Assembly (NCBI RefSeq): GCF_910585425.1
Contig: NZ_CAJUCP010000007.1
Span: forward strand, 1 to 64,000
Direction of reading: 5' to 3'
Length of the DNA stretch: 64,000 bases
Origin: an uncultured Acetatifactor sp.
GTDB lineage: Bacteria > Bacillota > Clostridia > Lachnospirales > Lachnospiraceae
The position numbers were made by a program, and so were the translations under genes. Below are positions 1-9,827 of the stretch, one piece after another; position 1 is the first letter of the stretch; each line of letters starts with the position of its first letter. The notes below the pieces were generated by a model that saw nothing but the letters and a program-made list of their open reading frames with translations, was not told the origin of the DNA and did not search any database.

Positions 1-36
1 TATCAACCACCCTTCTTGGAATTCCTTACATTTGAA

Positions 37-2739
37 TTATACAGGAAGCTCCTTTGACAGTTCAACATTTATAGGTGTCTCTAAAGCTCCCTCAACATTG
101 TTGCCATCTCGCTTAACATTGTTATACTCCAAAAATATCCAGTAATCTTCTAATATTTTCCTTGCCTCTTCCTCTGATGTAATTCCAATGTCCTCAATTG
201 CTAAAACTTTAGCAGGATTAGACAAATACTCACTAACAACTTGCCGCATATATTTCAACGAGTATACAACCGAGTTGATAATAGCTTTTCCATAAGGTGC
301 GTATCCTAATATCTGTCTCTGTATATCCTGCTCATCAACATAGGAATAAAAATTTTTATTCGGATATGGAGAAGCACATGGAAATCTTAGCGGATCTTTT
401 CCATAAAGTTGTGTTATCTGAGTTTCATAGGAAGATATGGTTGCCGTAGCCCCAATTACCTTTACTTTACGTCTTGAAGACGATACATTTTTTATATAAT
501 AATTAATAAATCCCTCATAGTGAGAAGCATAAGTTCCTAAGGATTCCCTGATTAAGTGCAGCTCGTCTTGAATCAACAAAGTCGGTGCCGGATCATACAT
601 CCTAATCTCCTCAAAATCCTGTACCTCCACATTACAAAAATTTTTATCTACCTGACATCTCCTTGAAGATGTATAACCATGTTTGGGACAACGCAGAGGC
701 GCCCCAGATAGTATATTCCTAAAATTAGCGTTGTTTCCTAAAATTGCCATTTTATCTACTGTACTAATAATTGCAGTAGGAAGATATCTATAAATCTCAC
801 TGTCAACCATAAAAATAGGAAGTATTTCTCCAGATTTACATTCACGGTTATCGCAGTAATGTTCCAATCTATAAGTATCTTCATCAAACCTTAAATGAAC
901 AGTCTGTTTACCGCAGAAAGGACAAATATCAATAATCCTCTTCTCGTCCATTTCCCTCTGTGTCATATTACGGTACTCGAATACCAATTTAGAAGAAATC
1001 TTATTTGGCGTATTATTATCTCCAACAAAATAACCTAAAGAAAATTCTTCTGTATCTGCGATTGAAGAATCTTCTCTTCTAAGCAGTTCTGCCTGCGCCA
1101 AGGTATTTGCCAACCTTTGTACTTGCTGTACGGACAATAGCCTTAAAGGATATCGTAATATCGATGTTACCCCCTGTGTTTTTCCTCTATACCGATCAAA
1201 AAACACATTGAATACCAGAACTCCTAAAAAGGCTTCTGTCTTTCCGCCACCTGTAGGAAAATATAATAATGACACACTTCCCAGAGTCGTCTTATTTTTT
1301 TCTTCCTGTGTCATTAAATTTTCATCACAGGCAACAATATCAGGAATGAGCGATACAATAAATACAATTTGAAACAAACGCCATGTATCATATTTTTTAG
1401 ATGTTGCTAAAAACGATTGGTTCATTTTCATAAAGCTCTTCAATACCATAGGATAATTTACAATAACATCAATCCCAAATTGAAAACGCTTTATTTCTCG
1501 TTCAAATTCCGCAATTTCACCTTTCATCCTCTCTTTCCCAATGCCAGAAAGCGATGATTCCTGGATTTCAAAATACCGCTTCCAATTCTTTGACTCTATA
1601 TCCATTTGTTTGCGGATTTTCTTTAATGTATCAATTGGTGTCTCTATCAAATCTTGAAACTTAACTGCTAATTTGTCATTTGTCACTAACCGCTTTTGCA
1701 CATAGGTCGGCAAGTGCTCTGTTCTTATCGTATTTGTTTCACCCTCAAAAACAATTGAACAGTTTGAACCTATTGCCTTTTGCTCTTTAGGATACTTATA
1801 ATCATCAAGAAAATAATCCAACACAATTGGATTAAATTCTGCCCCTGTCATACAGATATCCATTCCAGAATTAAAGAGCGTCTCTATAGACGGTTTATCC
1901 TTATCTTTTCTGTTTGATTGGTGTGACTGATTATTTGAATGTACTCTAGAGTCATTAACCAGCAAAGCAGACACAAGATATCTATTTTTTATTTTTCTAA
2001 CAGCAGCATAAATATATATACTCCAATTTTGACGAATAAATCCATCTTGCTTGGCATTCTTTCTGATAAAATCTTTTAATGTCTGATTTGTCCGCAAATC
2101 TTTCATTGATATGCTCTCATAAACCATATAAGCATACCTATCTTCATCTCTATTAATTTGTTCCTGTAAATCATCTATATAGTCTTTCAACAGCAAATTT
2201 TGTTGATGGTTTTCGTCCATATATCCATAGACTCCATCTTCTTCCATCAAATCTTTTGGTTTAAAATGTATATTATAGTTGCTCTGATTAATTTTAACTT
2301 TTTTGTAGACAGGAACCAATTTCATTTTTAACTTTTTAAAAGCATTCGGATCTTTATCATAAGCTTCTAATAAATCTTCAAAGGACTCATACCTCGCCGT
2401 AAACATTTCATTTGCTTCTTCCAAAATAGCCTTCCGTTGTTGATTCAAAGTAGGATAAGCCCTATAGTAAAAATCTCCTCTTGGAAAAACAGTAATTTCC
2501 GCAGCGCAAAAATCTTGCTCACTTATATAAAAATCCGCCCCTACCGACTCAATGAAAACATCAGAACTATACACATTATCTTTGCTTTCTTGATTAGATA
2601 AGAGTTTACCAACGAAAAAGATGTTTTCTGGATTATCTCCGACTACAGTATCAGAAATATCTCCTGTTATTTTCCCTTTAAAATCTTCAAGTATCTTACT
2701 TGCTAACTTTTCCCTTGCTGTTGATAATATATCAGGCAT
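37..2739 (-). CDS. DISARM DrmA-like superfamily-2 helicase, C-terminally short
   Basis: Likely a DrmA-type helicase, the core nucleic-acid motor of DISARM-related phage defence. Visible motifs: Walker A-like FPTGGGKTEAF near residue 500, LRYPLRLLSVQQ (motif Ia-like), a CPFCG zinc-type motif, STVDKMAIL, DEXH box IQDELHLI, and motif III GATATISS. These match the DrmA pattern in order. The protein ends at residue 900, after the first RecA-like half; the second helicase half with motifs V and VI is not seen, whereas DrmA proteins are usually about 1,200 residues. The stop lies 36 bases from the window edge, and the same frame stays open beyond it (FKCKEFQEGWLI), so this may be a premature stop or a split gene. 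Start ATG has a GGGAG site. It is last in a four-gene operon, 17 bp after the bactofilin-like gene. Confidence 0.75.
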   Translation of the reverse strand: MPDILSTAREKLASKILEDFKGKITGDISDTVVGDNPENIFFVGKLLSNQESKDNVYSSDVFIESVGADFYISEQDFCAAEITVFPRGDFYYRAYPTLNQQRKAILEEANEMFTARYESFEDLLEAYDKDPNAFKKLKMKLVPVYKKVKINQSNYNIHFKPKDLMEEDGVYGYMDENHQQNLLLKDYIDDLQEQINRDEDRYAYMVYESISMKDLRTNQTLKDFIRKNAKQDGFIRQNWSIYIYAAVRKIKNRYLVSALLVNDSRVHSNNQSHQSNRKDKDKPSIETLFNSGMDICMTGAEFNPIVLDYFLDDYKYPKEQKAIGSNCSIVFEGETNTIRTEHLPTYVQKRLVTNDKLAVKFQDLIETPIDTLKKIRKQMDIESKNWKRYFEIQESSLSGIGKERMKGEIAEFEREIKRFQFGIDVIVNYPMVLKSFMKMNQSFLATSKKYDTWRLFQIVFIVSLIPDIVACDENLMTQEEKNKTTLGSVSLLYFPTGGGKTEAFLGVLVFNVFFDRYRGKTQGVTSILRYPLRLLSVQQVQRLANTLAQAELLRREDSSIADTEEFSLGYFVGDNNTPNKISSKLVFEYRNMTQREMDEKRIIDICPFCGKQTVHLRFDEDTYRLEHYCDNRECKSGEILPIFMVDSEIYRYLPTAIISTVDKMAILGNNANFRNILSGAPLRCPKHGYTSSRRCQVDKNFCNVEVQDFEEIRMYDPAPTLLIQDELHLIRESLGTYASHYEGFINYYIKNVSSSRRKVKVIGATATISSYETQITQLYGKDPLRFPCASPYPNKNFYSYVDEQDIQRQILGYAPYGKAIINSVVYSLKYMRQVVSEYLSNPAKVLAIEDIGITSEEEARKILEDYWIFLEYNNVKRDGNNVEGALETPINVELSKELPV

Positions 2740-2756
2740 ATTTTTTCTCCCATCTG

Positions 2757-3770
2757 TTAGTCTAACCCCAAGAACTTTTCCACAGTCCTGTATTTGATAC
2801 CAATGGACTGAAACACCTTGTCAAGGGCACCCCTTTTATCAATTGCAGATAACATTGCACAATTTGTAATAATCTTAATTGACTGTGAAAGTTCATCTAC
2901 ATTTTGAGCCATGTAATTCATTTCTGCACATTTGTCCTCAGCTTCTTTTAACATTTTTGAAAACACATGTGCCAAGGTTTCATAAGAAGTCACTTCCTTT
3001 GGAAAAATATAGTCCGCATACAAAACCAGCAGATAGTCCCTAAAGTTTTGAATATGGTCTTCATAAGATAAATCAATAATTTTATCAATTAAGTCTGCCC
3101 ATTCATACCAATGAGATTTATCCAACTCCGCAATTCCATGTATAAGTTTTCTTAAATGGTCTTCGTCCATATTACCACTTTTCTCAAGTTCAGAACATAT
3201 TTTGTTTTTAAACTGATCCAAATAGTTTTTATTCAAAATATCTTCTTCCGCTAAATCAATAACTTGACTTGTAACCCTACCTTCAAATTCAAAATATTCC
3301 CCTACAACTACTTTAGAGCTGTGTATATTTCCCTGACCAATAATTCCCTCAAGTGCCACAAATATATTTTGTGTTTCAATCTCTTCATTCACTTCTGCAA
3401 TTGTCTGTACTACAACATTTCCAAAACAATTTAATACATTGCAATATATGGATTCTGCCTGAAGATTTCCACTCACCACAATCTTTTCGGAAGAAATATC
3501 TTTTCCACAGATTAATGATTTTTCTACAGTCAAAACTTTTGCCGTAATCTTACCCGTTACTATCAGTTTCCCCTTTACTTCAATTTCATCTGCTACTAAG
3601 TCTCCCAATACTACAAGATCATAACTGCCATATATCTTGGGTGCCTTTATGTCACCAGCAACAACATAGGATTCATTAAAATAAATCGCCTGCTCATAAG
3701 AAGCCGATTCCGTAATATTTTTTCCTGAAATCGTTATCTTAGATGTATCAAATTGTACAATCTCTGGCAT
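2757..3770 (-). CDS. bactofilin-like beta-helix protein in defence operon
   Basis: A 337-residue protein. Residues ~15-180 consist of short hydrophobic beta-repeats of the type GDIKAPKIYGS, LVVLGDLVADEIEVKGKLIVTG, ISSEKIVVSGNL, the pattern of bactofilin/polymer-type right-handed beta-helices. Residues ~185-337 are predicted helical and unlike bactofilins. Bactofilins normally polymerise into cytoskeletal filaments; the role here is unknown, but a scaffold for the neighbouring helicases is a reasonable inference. It sits 9 bp after the UvrD-like gene and 17 bp before the DrmA-like gene, with a strong AGGAGG site, so it belongs to the operon. No signal peptide or membrane segment is seen. Confidence 0.6.
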   Translation of the reverse strand: MPEIVQFDTSKITISGKNITESASYEQAIYFNESYVVAGDIKAPKIYGSYDLVVLGDLVADEIEVKGKLIVTGKITAKVLTVEKSLICGKDISSEKIVVSGNLQAESIYCNVLNCFGNVVVQTIAEVNEEIETQNIFVALEGIIGQGNIHSSKVVVGEYFEFEGRVTSQVIDLAEEDILNKNYLDQFKNKICSELEKSGNMDEDHLRKLIHGIAELDKSHWYEWADLIDKIIDLSYEDHIQNFRDYLLVLYADYIFPKEVTSYETLAHVFSKMLKEAEDKCAEMNYMAQNVDELSQSIKIITNCAMLSAIDKRGALDKVFQSIGIKYRTVEKFLGLD

Positions 3771-3779
3771 AATTCCCTC

Positions 3780-5753
3780 CTATTCTTCCAGAGAATCCTG
3801 AAGCATTTTTATGTATATTGACTGGTTTGAGTTCTCTGTTTGAATAATGTGCAAGACCTCTTTTGCTCTTGTACAAGCTACATAAAGTCTTCTTATATTA
3901 TCCTGTACTCCTGTAATTGCTTTATTCAACTCCTCTTCATTCTCCTTTAGCCAATTCCAATTTGGATTCTTTGTCTTATCATGTTCTCCTAATGTTACTA
4001 ATCCACATAATACTACTGCACGATAATCAAGTCCCAAAACCGAATCTAACTTTATCAGTTTTACTCCACCTTCTGCACCATAATTAGATGACCATTCATT
4101 ATCTGATGTTTTAAACAATTTACAAAATGGAATTTCATTATATTGCAGCAAATTAATTAAGGAAGTTTCAATATCATACTTTTTATCTCTCCACCCTAAA
4201 AACTTTATTGGGTATTTTCCATTATTCATCACAACAGAGATTTCATCATATGGGATTTCCAATTCATCATGAATATAATTAATGGATTTTATAACTTCCA
4301 TAGCCTCTCCTTTGTTACTTCTATCCATTAGCAACTTTATTTTCACTCCCACACCATGATAAATAGCCTTTCCACGTAAAAACATATCTGGGTCAAGCTC
4401 AGTATTTCTTTCAATCATAGCAAGATATGCCTTTGCATATGAAACATAACGATTAATGTATTCATTGATTTCTATACAATTCCTATAATTTTTTTCAATC
4501 CGTATACTTTTATTCCCCCCACGATAACTTGGATATCCTTCCCCCGCCTGCCAGGGGGCTCTTCCATGCTTTTGATCGTTCTTAATCTTCTGTGTTTTAT
4601 CTCCGCAAATAACAAACAAATGGTCATTTGAGTCCTTATTTTCTAACAAATTAAAACAAAACTTATACCATTCTGTTGTAAACTCTTGAACCTCATCTAT
4701 AAATATTCCATAATAACGCTGTCTGATTTTTCCATTATTGAAATGGTATTGCGCTTTCGTTACCCACTGGTCAAACTTTCCATAAAAAACACTAATTCCA
4801 TTTTTTTCAAGAAGTTGTTTGCAAAGATTATGAAATGTTAAGCAAGTCACATTCTTCGCTCTCAACCCTGCCCTATCTATGAACCACATATACAAAGAAG
4901 ACAATTTACTGCTATAACAAGTTATGAGAAATTGTTTTTCGGGATTCATAACCGCAGCTTTAAAACACTTTGCAATAAGCAACACACTTTTACCAGAACC
5001 TGCACATGCAAGAATCAATTGTTCTCCCTTCATAATTTTATTCACAATATTAATCTGTTCTTTATCAAGCCGAAATGCTTTGACAGCAGTGTCTTTTTCT
5101 GTTAGAACAAGCAATTCGTTGTCTACACCAGCTTTGGTTTGTTCATCAAAAGTTGGCGCAATCCTAAGAGTGGTATACTCTGGTGCAATTCGTTGAAGAA
5201 TCGAATTTGAATTATGCTCATTAATTTCTAACGTTTTATCTGATATGGCTGCAATAGAATCCTTAAAATATCTTTCTTTTACCCTGGAAAAATCATTTCG
5301 GAGATTAATAAGTTCATCCTTAAACATACAATGTCTCTGTATAAATATTTGCATTTCTTCGTCCCTGCACACATTATTTATACTTCCAGAATCCAACTTC
5401 GGAAATATATACACTAATGAAACCGGAAACTTTACCCTTCCCAGAGAGTCAACAATCGCTTTATTCATAATCAATTTATTTGAAATTATCTTAACTGTCT
5501 GCTTATGCATAGAATTGATATACGCATTCATAATTATTGGGAAAGATGAAGTTTCTTCGAAGTTCTCCATAAGTTTAAATAGCATAACCCCTTCAGTACA
5601 AATCAGAGAATGCATATAATCTCCTGGCAACATTGTTGGATTTATTTTTATCAATAGCAATCCATATTCATTATGAGAAAGAACATGTCTTATAAACAAT
5701 TTTTCAGTCTTTGACAGGTTTATATTCTGATATTCTGAAGGCAAAGCTTCCAT
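3780..5753 (-). CDS. UvrD/Rep-family superfamily-1 helicase with novel N-terminal domain
   Basis: Superfamily-1 DNA helicase. After a ~230-residue N-terminal region without recognised motifs come Walker A (ACAGSGKSVLL, near residue 250), motif Ia-like TFHNLCKQLL, Walker B IFIDEVQEF, motif III-like ICGDKTQKI, motif IV RIEKNYRN, and motif VI YVACTRAKE near the C terminus. About 657 residues. The ATG at 5753 is preferred; an in-frame TTG at 5765 lies directly against the AAGTAGG site and the preceding gene's stop. It is almost contiguous with the GHKL ATPase gene and 9 bp from the bactofilin-like gene. UvrD-like helicases paired with an ATPase resemble Gabija in outline, but no GajA (OLD/TOPRIM) protein is present. 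Confidence 0.85.
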   Translation of the reverse strand: MEALPSEYQNINLSKTEKLFIRHVLSHNEYGLLLIKINPTMLPGDYMHSLICTEGVMLFKLMENFEETSSFPIIMNAYINSMHKQTVKIISNKLIMNKAIVDSLGRVKFPVSLVYIFPKLDSGSINNVCRDEEMQIFIQRHCMFKDELINLRNDFSRVKERYFKDSIAAISDKTLEINEHNSNSILQRIAPEYTTLRIAPTFDEQTKAGVDNELLVLTEKDTAVKAFRLDKEQINIVNKIMKGEQLILACAGSGKSVLLIAKCFKAAVMNPEKQFLITCYSSKLSSLYMWFIDRAGLRAKNVTCLTFHNLCKQLLEKNGISVFYGKFDQWVTKAQYHFNNGKIRQRYYGIFIDEVQEFTTEWYKFCFNLLENKDSNDHLFVICGDKTQKIKNDQKHGRAPWQAGEGYPSYRGGNKSIRIEKNYRNCIEINEYINRYVSYAKAYLAMIERNTELDPDMFLRGKAIYHGVGVKIKLLMDRSNKGEAMEVIKSINYIHDELEIPYDEISVVMNNGKYPIKFLGWRDKKYDIETSLINLLQYNEIPFCKLFKTSDNEWSSNYGAEGGVKLIKLDSVLGLDYRAVVLCGLVTLGEHDKTKNPNWNWLKENEEELNKAITGVQDNIRRLYVACTRAKEVLHIIQTENSNQSIYIKMLQDSLEE

Positions 5754-5766
5754 AATTATAATCAAC

Positions 5767-7287
5767 CTACTTTCTGTTTAGTGCCTTAATAATTTCATCT
5801 ATAATCTCATCAACAAGAGGTTTGGATAGTTTTTCAGACAAAATATCGCTTATAACTGTTAAAATTCTCTTGCTCTTCTTATCTATCCCCGAATTAATCT
5901 GGTTTATTTTATAATTCTTACTATCCGATACTGTCTCTTTCGCATTTGTAAGACGCCTTTGAAGTTCTTCCTTTTTTACTTTTAAATCATCTCTAACCTT
6001 TGCTTTTTTCAATTTATCTTCTGCTTGCTTTAATGTATCTAACACTCTGTTTTTATCAATAGAGGAATTAAATCCTTCTTCAACAGTTAATGTTGCGTCA
6101 TTAATCTGTTGCTGAACCTCGCTAATAACTTTAGCAGAGATATCATTTCTCAGCTGTGATTCCTCACGAATTATTTTCGTAATTTCATTGCCAATACCAG
6201 ATTGTAATGCTAGAATCAATTGATAATATGCCTCGTTCTGTTCAAAATCATCTCTTCTGGCATTGGGAATCAATTTATCCGTTATAATAAATAATTCACC
6301 CTGTACCCAACCATTAAATCGTGCTTCCCTAAAAATATTGTTAAGTGTTTTATTATCGCCAACCAAAATATTTCCTTTACGTACTCGTATTCCGGAAAGC
6401 TCAGGTTCTACTAACGTTCCCAACCAGCTACAAACTCCGTACCACCCCAATGCATATAGCTCATTCGCTACCTCAATTTTAAAATATTTCAATGATGATA
6501 TTTCATCACTCTTTTTTTTATTTCTGTCCGCATGAAATCTATGACTGTTTGGCTTATAAATCGGCTCTAAATCATCTACACTCCTACCCACAAAAATCGG
6601 AAATTCTTCAATTGTATATCCATTATCATTTAAAAAATTATGTAAATCTGTAGAAAATACAAACTGTCTTGTTTTGTATGGTAGTGGGGCAACCTGTGAA
6701 ATATAACTTCTTATAACCTCAATATTCAATAAATCCGAAAAACCTGTTACATCCTTTAACTCTACCAAAAAATAATGTTTCTCTGGTTTTTCATACTCCT
6801 GTCTGATAACTGTCACATCACCTAACACCATTGCTAAATCCATATTCTCATTAGCTCCTGGTACTAATAAGTGTCTCAATTTTTTACAATCAAATTCTAC
6901 AATTGTCTTTTTATCTTCATTTTCAGCTGATGTCGAAAAAATGAGCAAATCACAATAACTCATCCCCCCAAGTCTGCCTATTCCTCTAAAACCACGATTA
7001 TTTGAATGGCGCTTTTGTGAGCTTCCAATATTCATAAGTGTGGAGACAGCTTTACCGCAAGGTATTCCCGTTCCATTGTCCCGTATAGATATTACAGAAT
7101 TCTCATCATCAACAATAATATCTATTCTCATACTTTGAGGTTCAATCATATTTTGCGCTATTGCATTCTCAAGGGAATCAACACTATTTTGAATATATTC
7201 CCTATATATAATTTTAGGATCAGAATACATTCCCGTAGTAAGCGACTCCAATGTATATTTTCCAACTTGGATAACATTATCTGGCAT
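5767..7287 (-). CDS. GHKL (HSP90-like) ATPase, first gene of operon
   Basis: 506-residue cytosolic ATPase of the gyrase/HSP90/MutL superfamily. The Bergerat fold is clear: N-box IYREYIQNSVDSLE near residue 30, G1 motif DNGTGIP near residue 72, and G2 motif GFRGIGRLGG near residue 105. The middle region contains NARRDDFEQ, as in HSP90-like defence ATPases, where it follows the S5-like fold. The C-terminal ~120 residues are charged and helical (KKAKVRDDLKVKKEELQRR), probably a coiled coil. Similar proteins are frequent in phage-defence islands as sensors or switches. It starts the four-gene operon with UvrD, bactofilin-like and DrmA-like genes; a GGGGG site lies 11 nt before the ATG. Confidence 0.8.
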   Translation of the reverse strand: MPDNVIQVGKYTLESLTTGMYSDPKIIYREYIQNSVDSLENAIAQNMIEPQSMRIDIIVDDENSVISIRDNGTGIPCGKAVSTLMNIGSSQKRHSNNRGFRGIGRLGGMSYCDLLIFSTSAENEDKKTIVEFDCKKLRHLLVPGANENMDLAMVLGDVTVIRQEYEKPEKHYFLVELKDVTGFSDLLNIEVIRSYISQVAPLPYKTRQFVFSTDLHNFLNDNGYTIEEFPIFVGRSVDDLEPIYKPNSHRFHADRNKKKSDEISSLKYFKIEVANELYALGWYGVCSWLGTLVEPELSGIRVRKGNILVGDNKTLNNIFREARFNGWVQGELFIITDKLIPNARRDDFEQNEAYYQLILALQSGIGNEITKIIREESQLRNDISAKVISEVQQQINDATLTVEEGFNSSIDKNRVLDTLKQAEDKLKKAKVRDDLKVKKEELQRRLTNAKETVSDSKNYKINQINSGIDKKSKRILTVISDILSEKLSKPLVDEIIDEIIKALNRK

Positions 7288-7343
7288 AAATAAAAATTCC
7301 CCCTTTATCTGCTAGAATCATCAATTTATATGCTTTTTTCAAT

Positions 7344-9827
7344 TCAAGCTTTATCCCTATACCTCCTCCGATAATACTCCATACTCCGATAGGTAATAAT
7401 ATCCACCATTTGCTCTCCCATAACCTGGCTCCTCATCACAATTTTCAAATCCTCCCTGATTCCAATGGCATACCCCGGCACATCAACAAAAAAACCTTTC
7501 CCTGAAGCCTTCAAATACCGTATTGGCATAGTTTTTGCCTTAGACAAATGTTGCTTATCAGTAATTTGCTGAAACTCCTTATAAGTTATATCTTCCTGCA
7601 AATCCCTCCAGTTCGTCCCCTCAGAAAAGAATTTCTTCCATGCCTGCAGAACTTCCTCGTCCGTCACAGCCATGCGGATATCCCCATCATTATAAAAGCT
7701 GTATAGAACAGGCATCTTATACACCTTCTGCATATCCGTGGTCTCCAATAAATTGAGGAATTCACGCCCCAGTCCATCATACACCACCTTTTCATCCATA
7801 GACAACTCACCCAGTTCATGAAGAAAGTCCATATATCTGCGGAATGGATTATCCTTGGCATTTCTCACGCACATCTGATAAATGTCATCCTCCATGTGTG
7901 TGAATAATTCCATTCGTGTAGGCACCTTTCCATCCAACAATTCCTTTACCCGGAAATATTCCCTTCTGATAATCTCCCGAATGGTCAGCCTTTTCTTTTC
8001 CATCTCCCTGAACAAATCAATCAGGCGCATCTCGAAATCTACGATGCAATCATCCGGATATTCTATCTCGTCTGTCCGTTTATCTCCATTCTCCGCATAA
8101 ACCACTTCCCCGCCAAGGAAGAACGGAATCCTGCCTGCCTTTTCATAATTTCCGATAAAGTCAAGCACATTAAGATATTCTTTCCCCTTACTTTTACGCA
8201 GGCCACGACCTAATTGTTGCAGAAACACCACCGGGGACTCTGTGGGGCGCAAAAATAATACCATGTCAACCTCTGGAAGATCCACGCCTTCATTAAACAT
8301 ATCTATAGAAAAGATTACCTTGATTTCCCCTTTTTTCAGCTTTTCCAAAGCAATGTCCCTGTCCTCTGAAAATGCTCCGTCAGCATTGCTGTATACCGCA
8401 ACAGAAGGGATTCCCCGTCGGCAAAATTCCTGTGCCATGTCCTCCGCATGCTTTTTAGAACAGCAGAACCCAAAAGCTCTCTGTGAACGATATTTCATAT
8501 AATGTTTATATATCAAATCATATCTTCTGACATTTCCAATATAAGCGATATTCAGGTCTTTTTCTTCATAATGCCCCCGAACCGGGCGTAAAACGGAATA
8601 ATCCGTCTCATCATATATCCCATAATAATGAAAAGGAACCAGCATACCTTTGTTGATGGCATCCTTTAAGGAAATTTCATAGGGCACATTGTAATCGCAG
8701 ATTTCATAAATATTCCTGTTATCCATCCTCTCCGGCGTAGCCGTCAGGCCTAGCAGAAATTTAGGACAAAAATAATTGATAATCTGTCGGTATTGCTCAT
8801 TTACGGCATGATGAAACTCATCAATTACTATATAGTCAAAATAATCCCGCGAAAAATACTCCTCCCGCAGATACTCCTCTTTTCCCAGGGTAGCCACAGA
8901 CGCAAATATGACACTCTTGTCAGTCTGCTTGTATTTCCCATAGAAAAATCCATAGTCCTCCGAATCCCTGACATTCCGAAAAGATACCGCAGCCTGCTTC
9001 AAAATTTCTTCCCGATGTGCCACAAACAGGACATGCTCATACTTTGCAGAGTCAAATGCCGCAAGATAGGTCTTTCCTATTCCTGTCGCCGCCTGCACCA
9101 GAGCCTTGACAGCCCCTTCCGCCCTGCTGTCCTCCAGCGCATACAATGCCTCTATCTGCGCCCCTCTGGGCTGAAACAGCGGCTCCATCTTCGCGTCCGG
9201 ATAGTCCTCAAGGTTGTCATACTTTTCCAAATCCTTTGCTACAGCTGGTTTATGCCAGCTTTTAGAATAGCGCTTCAATTCTGCATCGTCTATGATAATT
9301 GAATGGTTCTCAAATAAATCCACAAAAGTCGAATAGAACAGATCAAAATTCCCCTTGTCTTTCTGACTGCTGAATCTGTAATTCCACTCTATGCCGGAAG
9401 TCAGTGCACTTTTAGACACATTTGAAGACCCTATGTAGATTTCACTTCCGCTTTCATTATGAAAAATATATGCCTTTGGATGAAAAGAACGTCCTTTCTG
9501 ATTATAAAAACGTAAATCGATTTGATTCCCCAGCTCTTTCTTTATCAGATACAATGCCGAGGGCTGCGTAATTCCGAGATAATTCCCGGTCAACAGACGA
9601 ATAACAGTCCCCCTGTCCAGCGCAGCTTTCAAATCATCCAGAACCATACGCACTCCTGACTCCATCAGAAATGATACAATGATATCTATCTTTTTTGCCT
9701 GTCGAATGCTCCTTTTCAGCTGAAAATACAAAAAACGGCTCTGATTCCTGTCACCAGTCATGACATCTGTTGTCTCTATCTGGATTAATTCATCTGCTAA
9801 ATTTTGCGCAATATAATATTCAGCCAT
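7344..9827 (-). CDS. phospholipase D domain / DEAD-box helicase fusion
   Basis: 827 residues. The N-terminal ~210 residues form a PLD-family nuclease-like domain with HPKAYIFHNE (HxK motif, near residue 117) and GSSNVSKSALTSGIEWN. A superfamily-2 helicase follows: Walker A ATGIGKTYLA near residue 245, DEXH box IDEFHHA, motif III GLTATPERMD, motif V FNEGVDLPEVD, and motif VI QQLGRGLRKSKG. The last ~250 residues are an alpha-rich C-terminal region of the type following such helicases. Only one HxK motif is seen, so a dimer would be needed for phosphodiesterase chemistry. The gene overlaps the end of the methyltransferase gene by 31 bp, implying translational coupling. The family is common in defence islands; function here is inferred. 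Confidence 0.85.
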   Translation of the reverse strand: MAEYYIAQNLADELIQIETTDVMTGDRNQSRFLYFQLKRSIRQAKKIDIIVSFLMESGVRMVLDDLKAALDRGTVIRLLTGNYLGITQPSALYLIKKELGNQIDLRFYNQKGRSFHPKAYIFHNESGSEIYIGSSNVSKSALTSGIEWNYRFSSQKDKGNFDLFYSTFVDLFENHSIIIDDAELKRYSKSWHKPAVAKDLEKYDNLEDYPDAKMEPLFQPRGAQIEALYALEDSRAEGAVKALVQAATGIGKTYLAAFDSAKYEHVLFVAHREEILKQAAVSFRNVRDSEDYGFFYGKYKQTDKSVIFASVATLGKEEYLREEYFSRDYFDYIVIDEFHHAVNEQYRQIINYFCPKFLLGLTATPERMDNRNIYEICDYNVPYEISLKDAINKGMLVPFHYYGIYDETDYSVLRPVRGHYEEKDLNIAYIGNVRRYDLIYKHYMKYRSQRAFGFCCSKKHAEDMAQEFCRRGIPSVAVYSNADGAFSEDRDIALEKLKKGEIKVIFSIDMFNEGVDLPEVDMVLFLRPTESPVVFLQQLGRGLRKSKGKEYLNVLDFIGNYEKAGRIPFFLGGEVVYAENGDKRTDEIEYPDDCIVDFEMRLIDLFREMEKKRLTIREIIRREYFRVKELLDGKVPTRMELFTHMEDDIYQMCVRNAKDNPFRRYMDFLHELGELSMDEKVVYDGLGREFLNLLETTDMQKVYKMPVLYSFYNDGDIRMAVTDEEVLQAWKKFFSEGTNWRDLQEDITYKEFQQITDKQHLSKAKTMPIRYLKASGKGFFVDVPGYAIGIREDLKIVMRSQVMGEQMVDIITYRSMEYYRRRYRDKA

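Noticed and set aside
3780..7287. Gabija system
   Set aside because: UvrD partner is a GHKL ATPase; no OLD/TOPRIM GajA is present.
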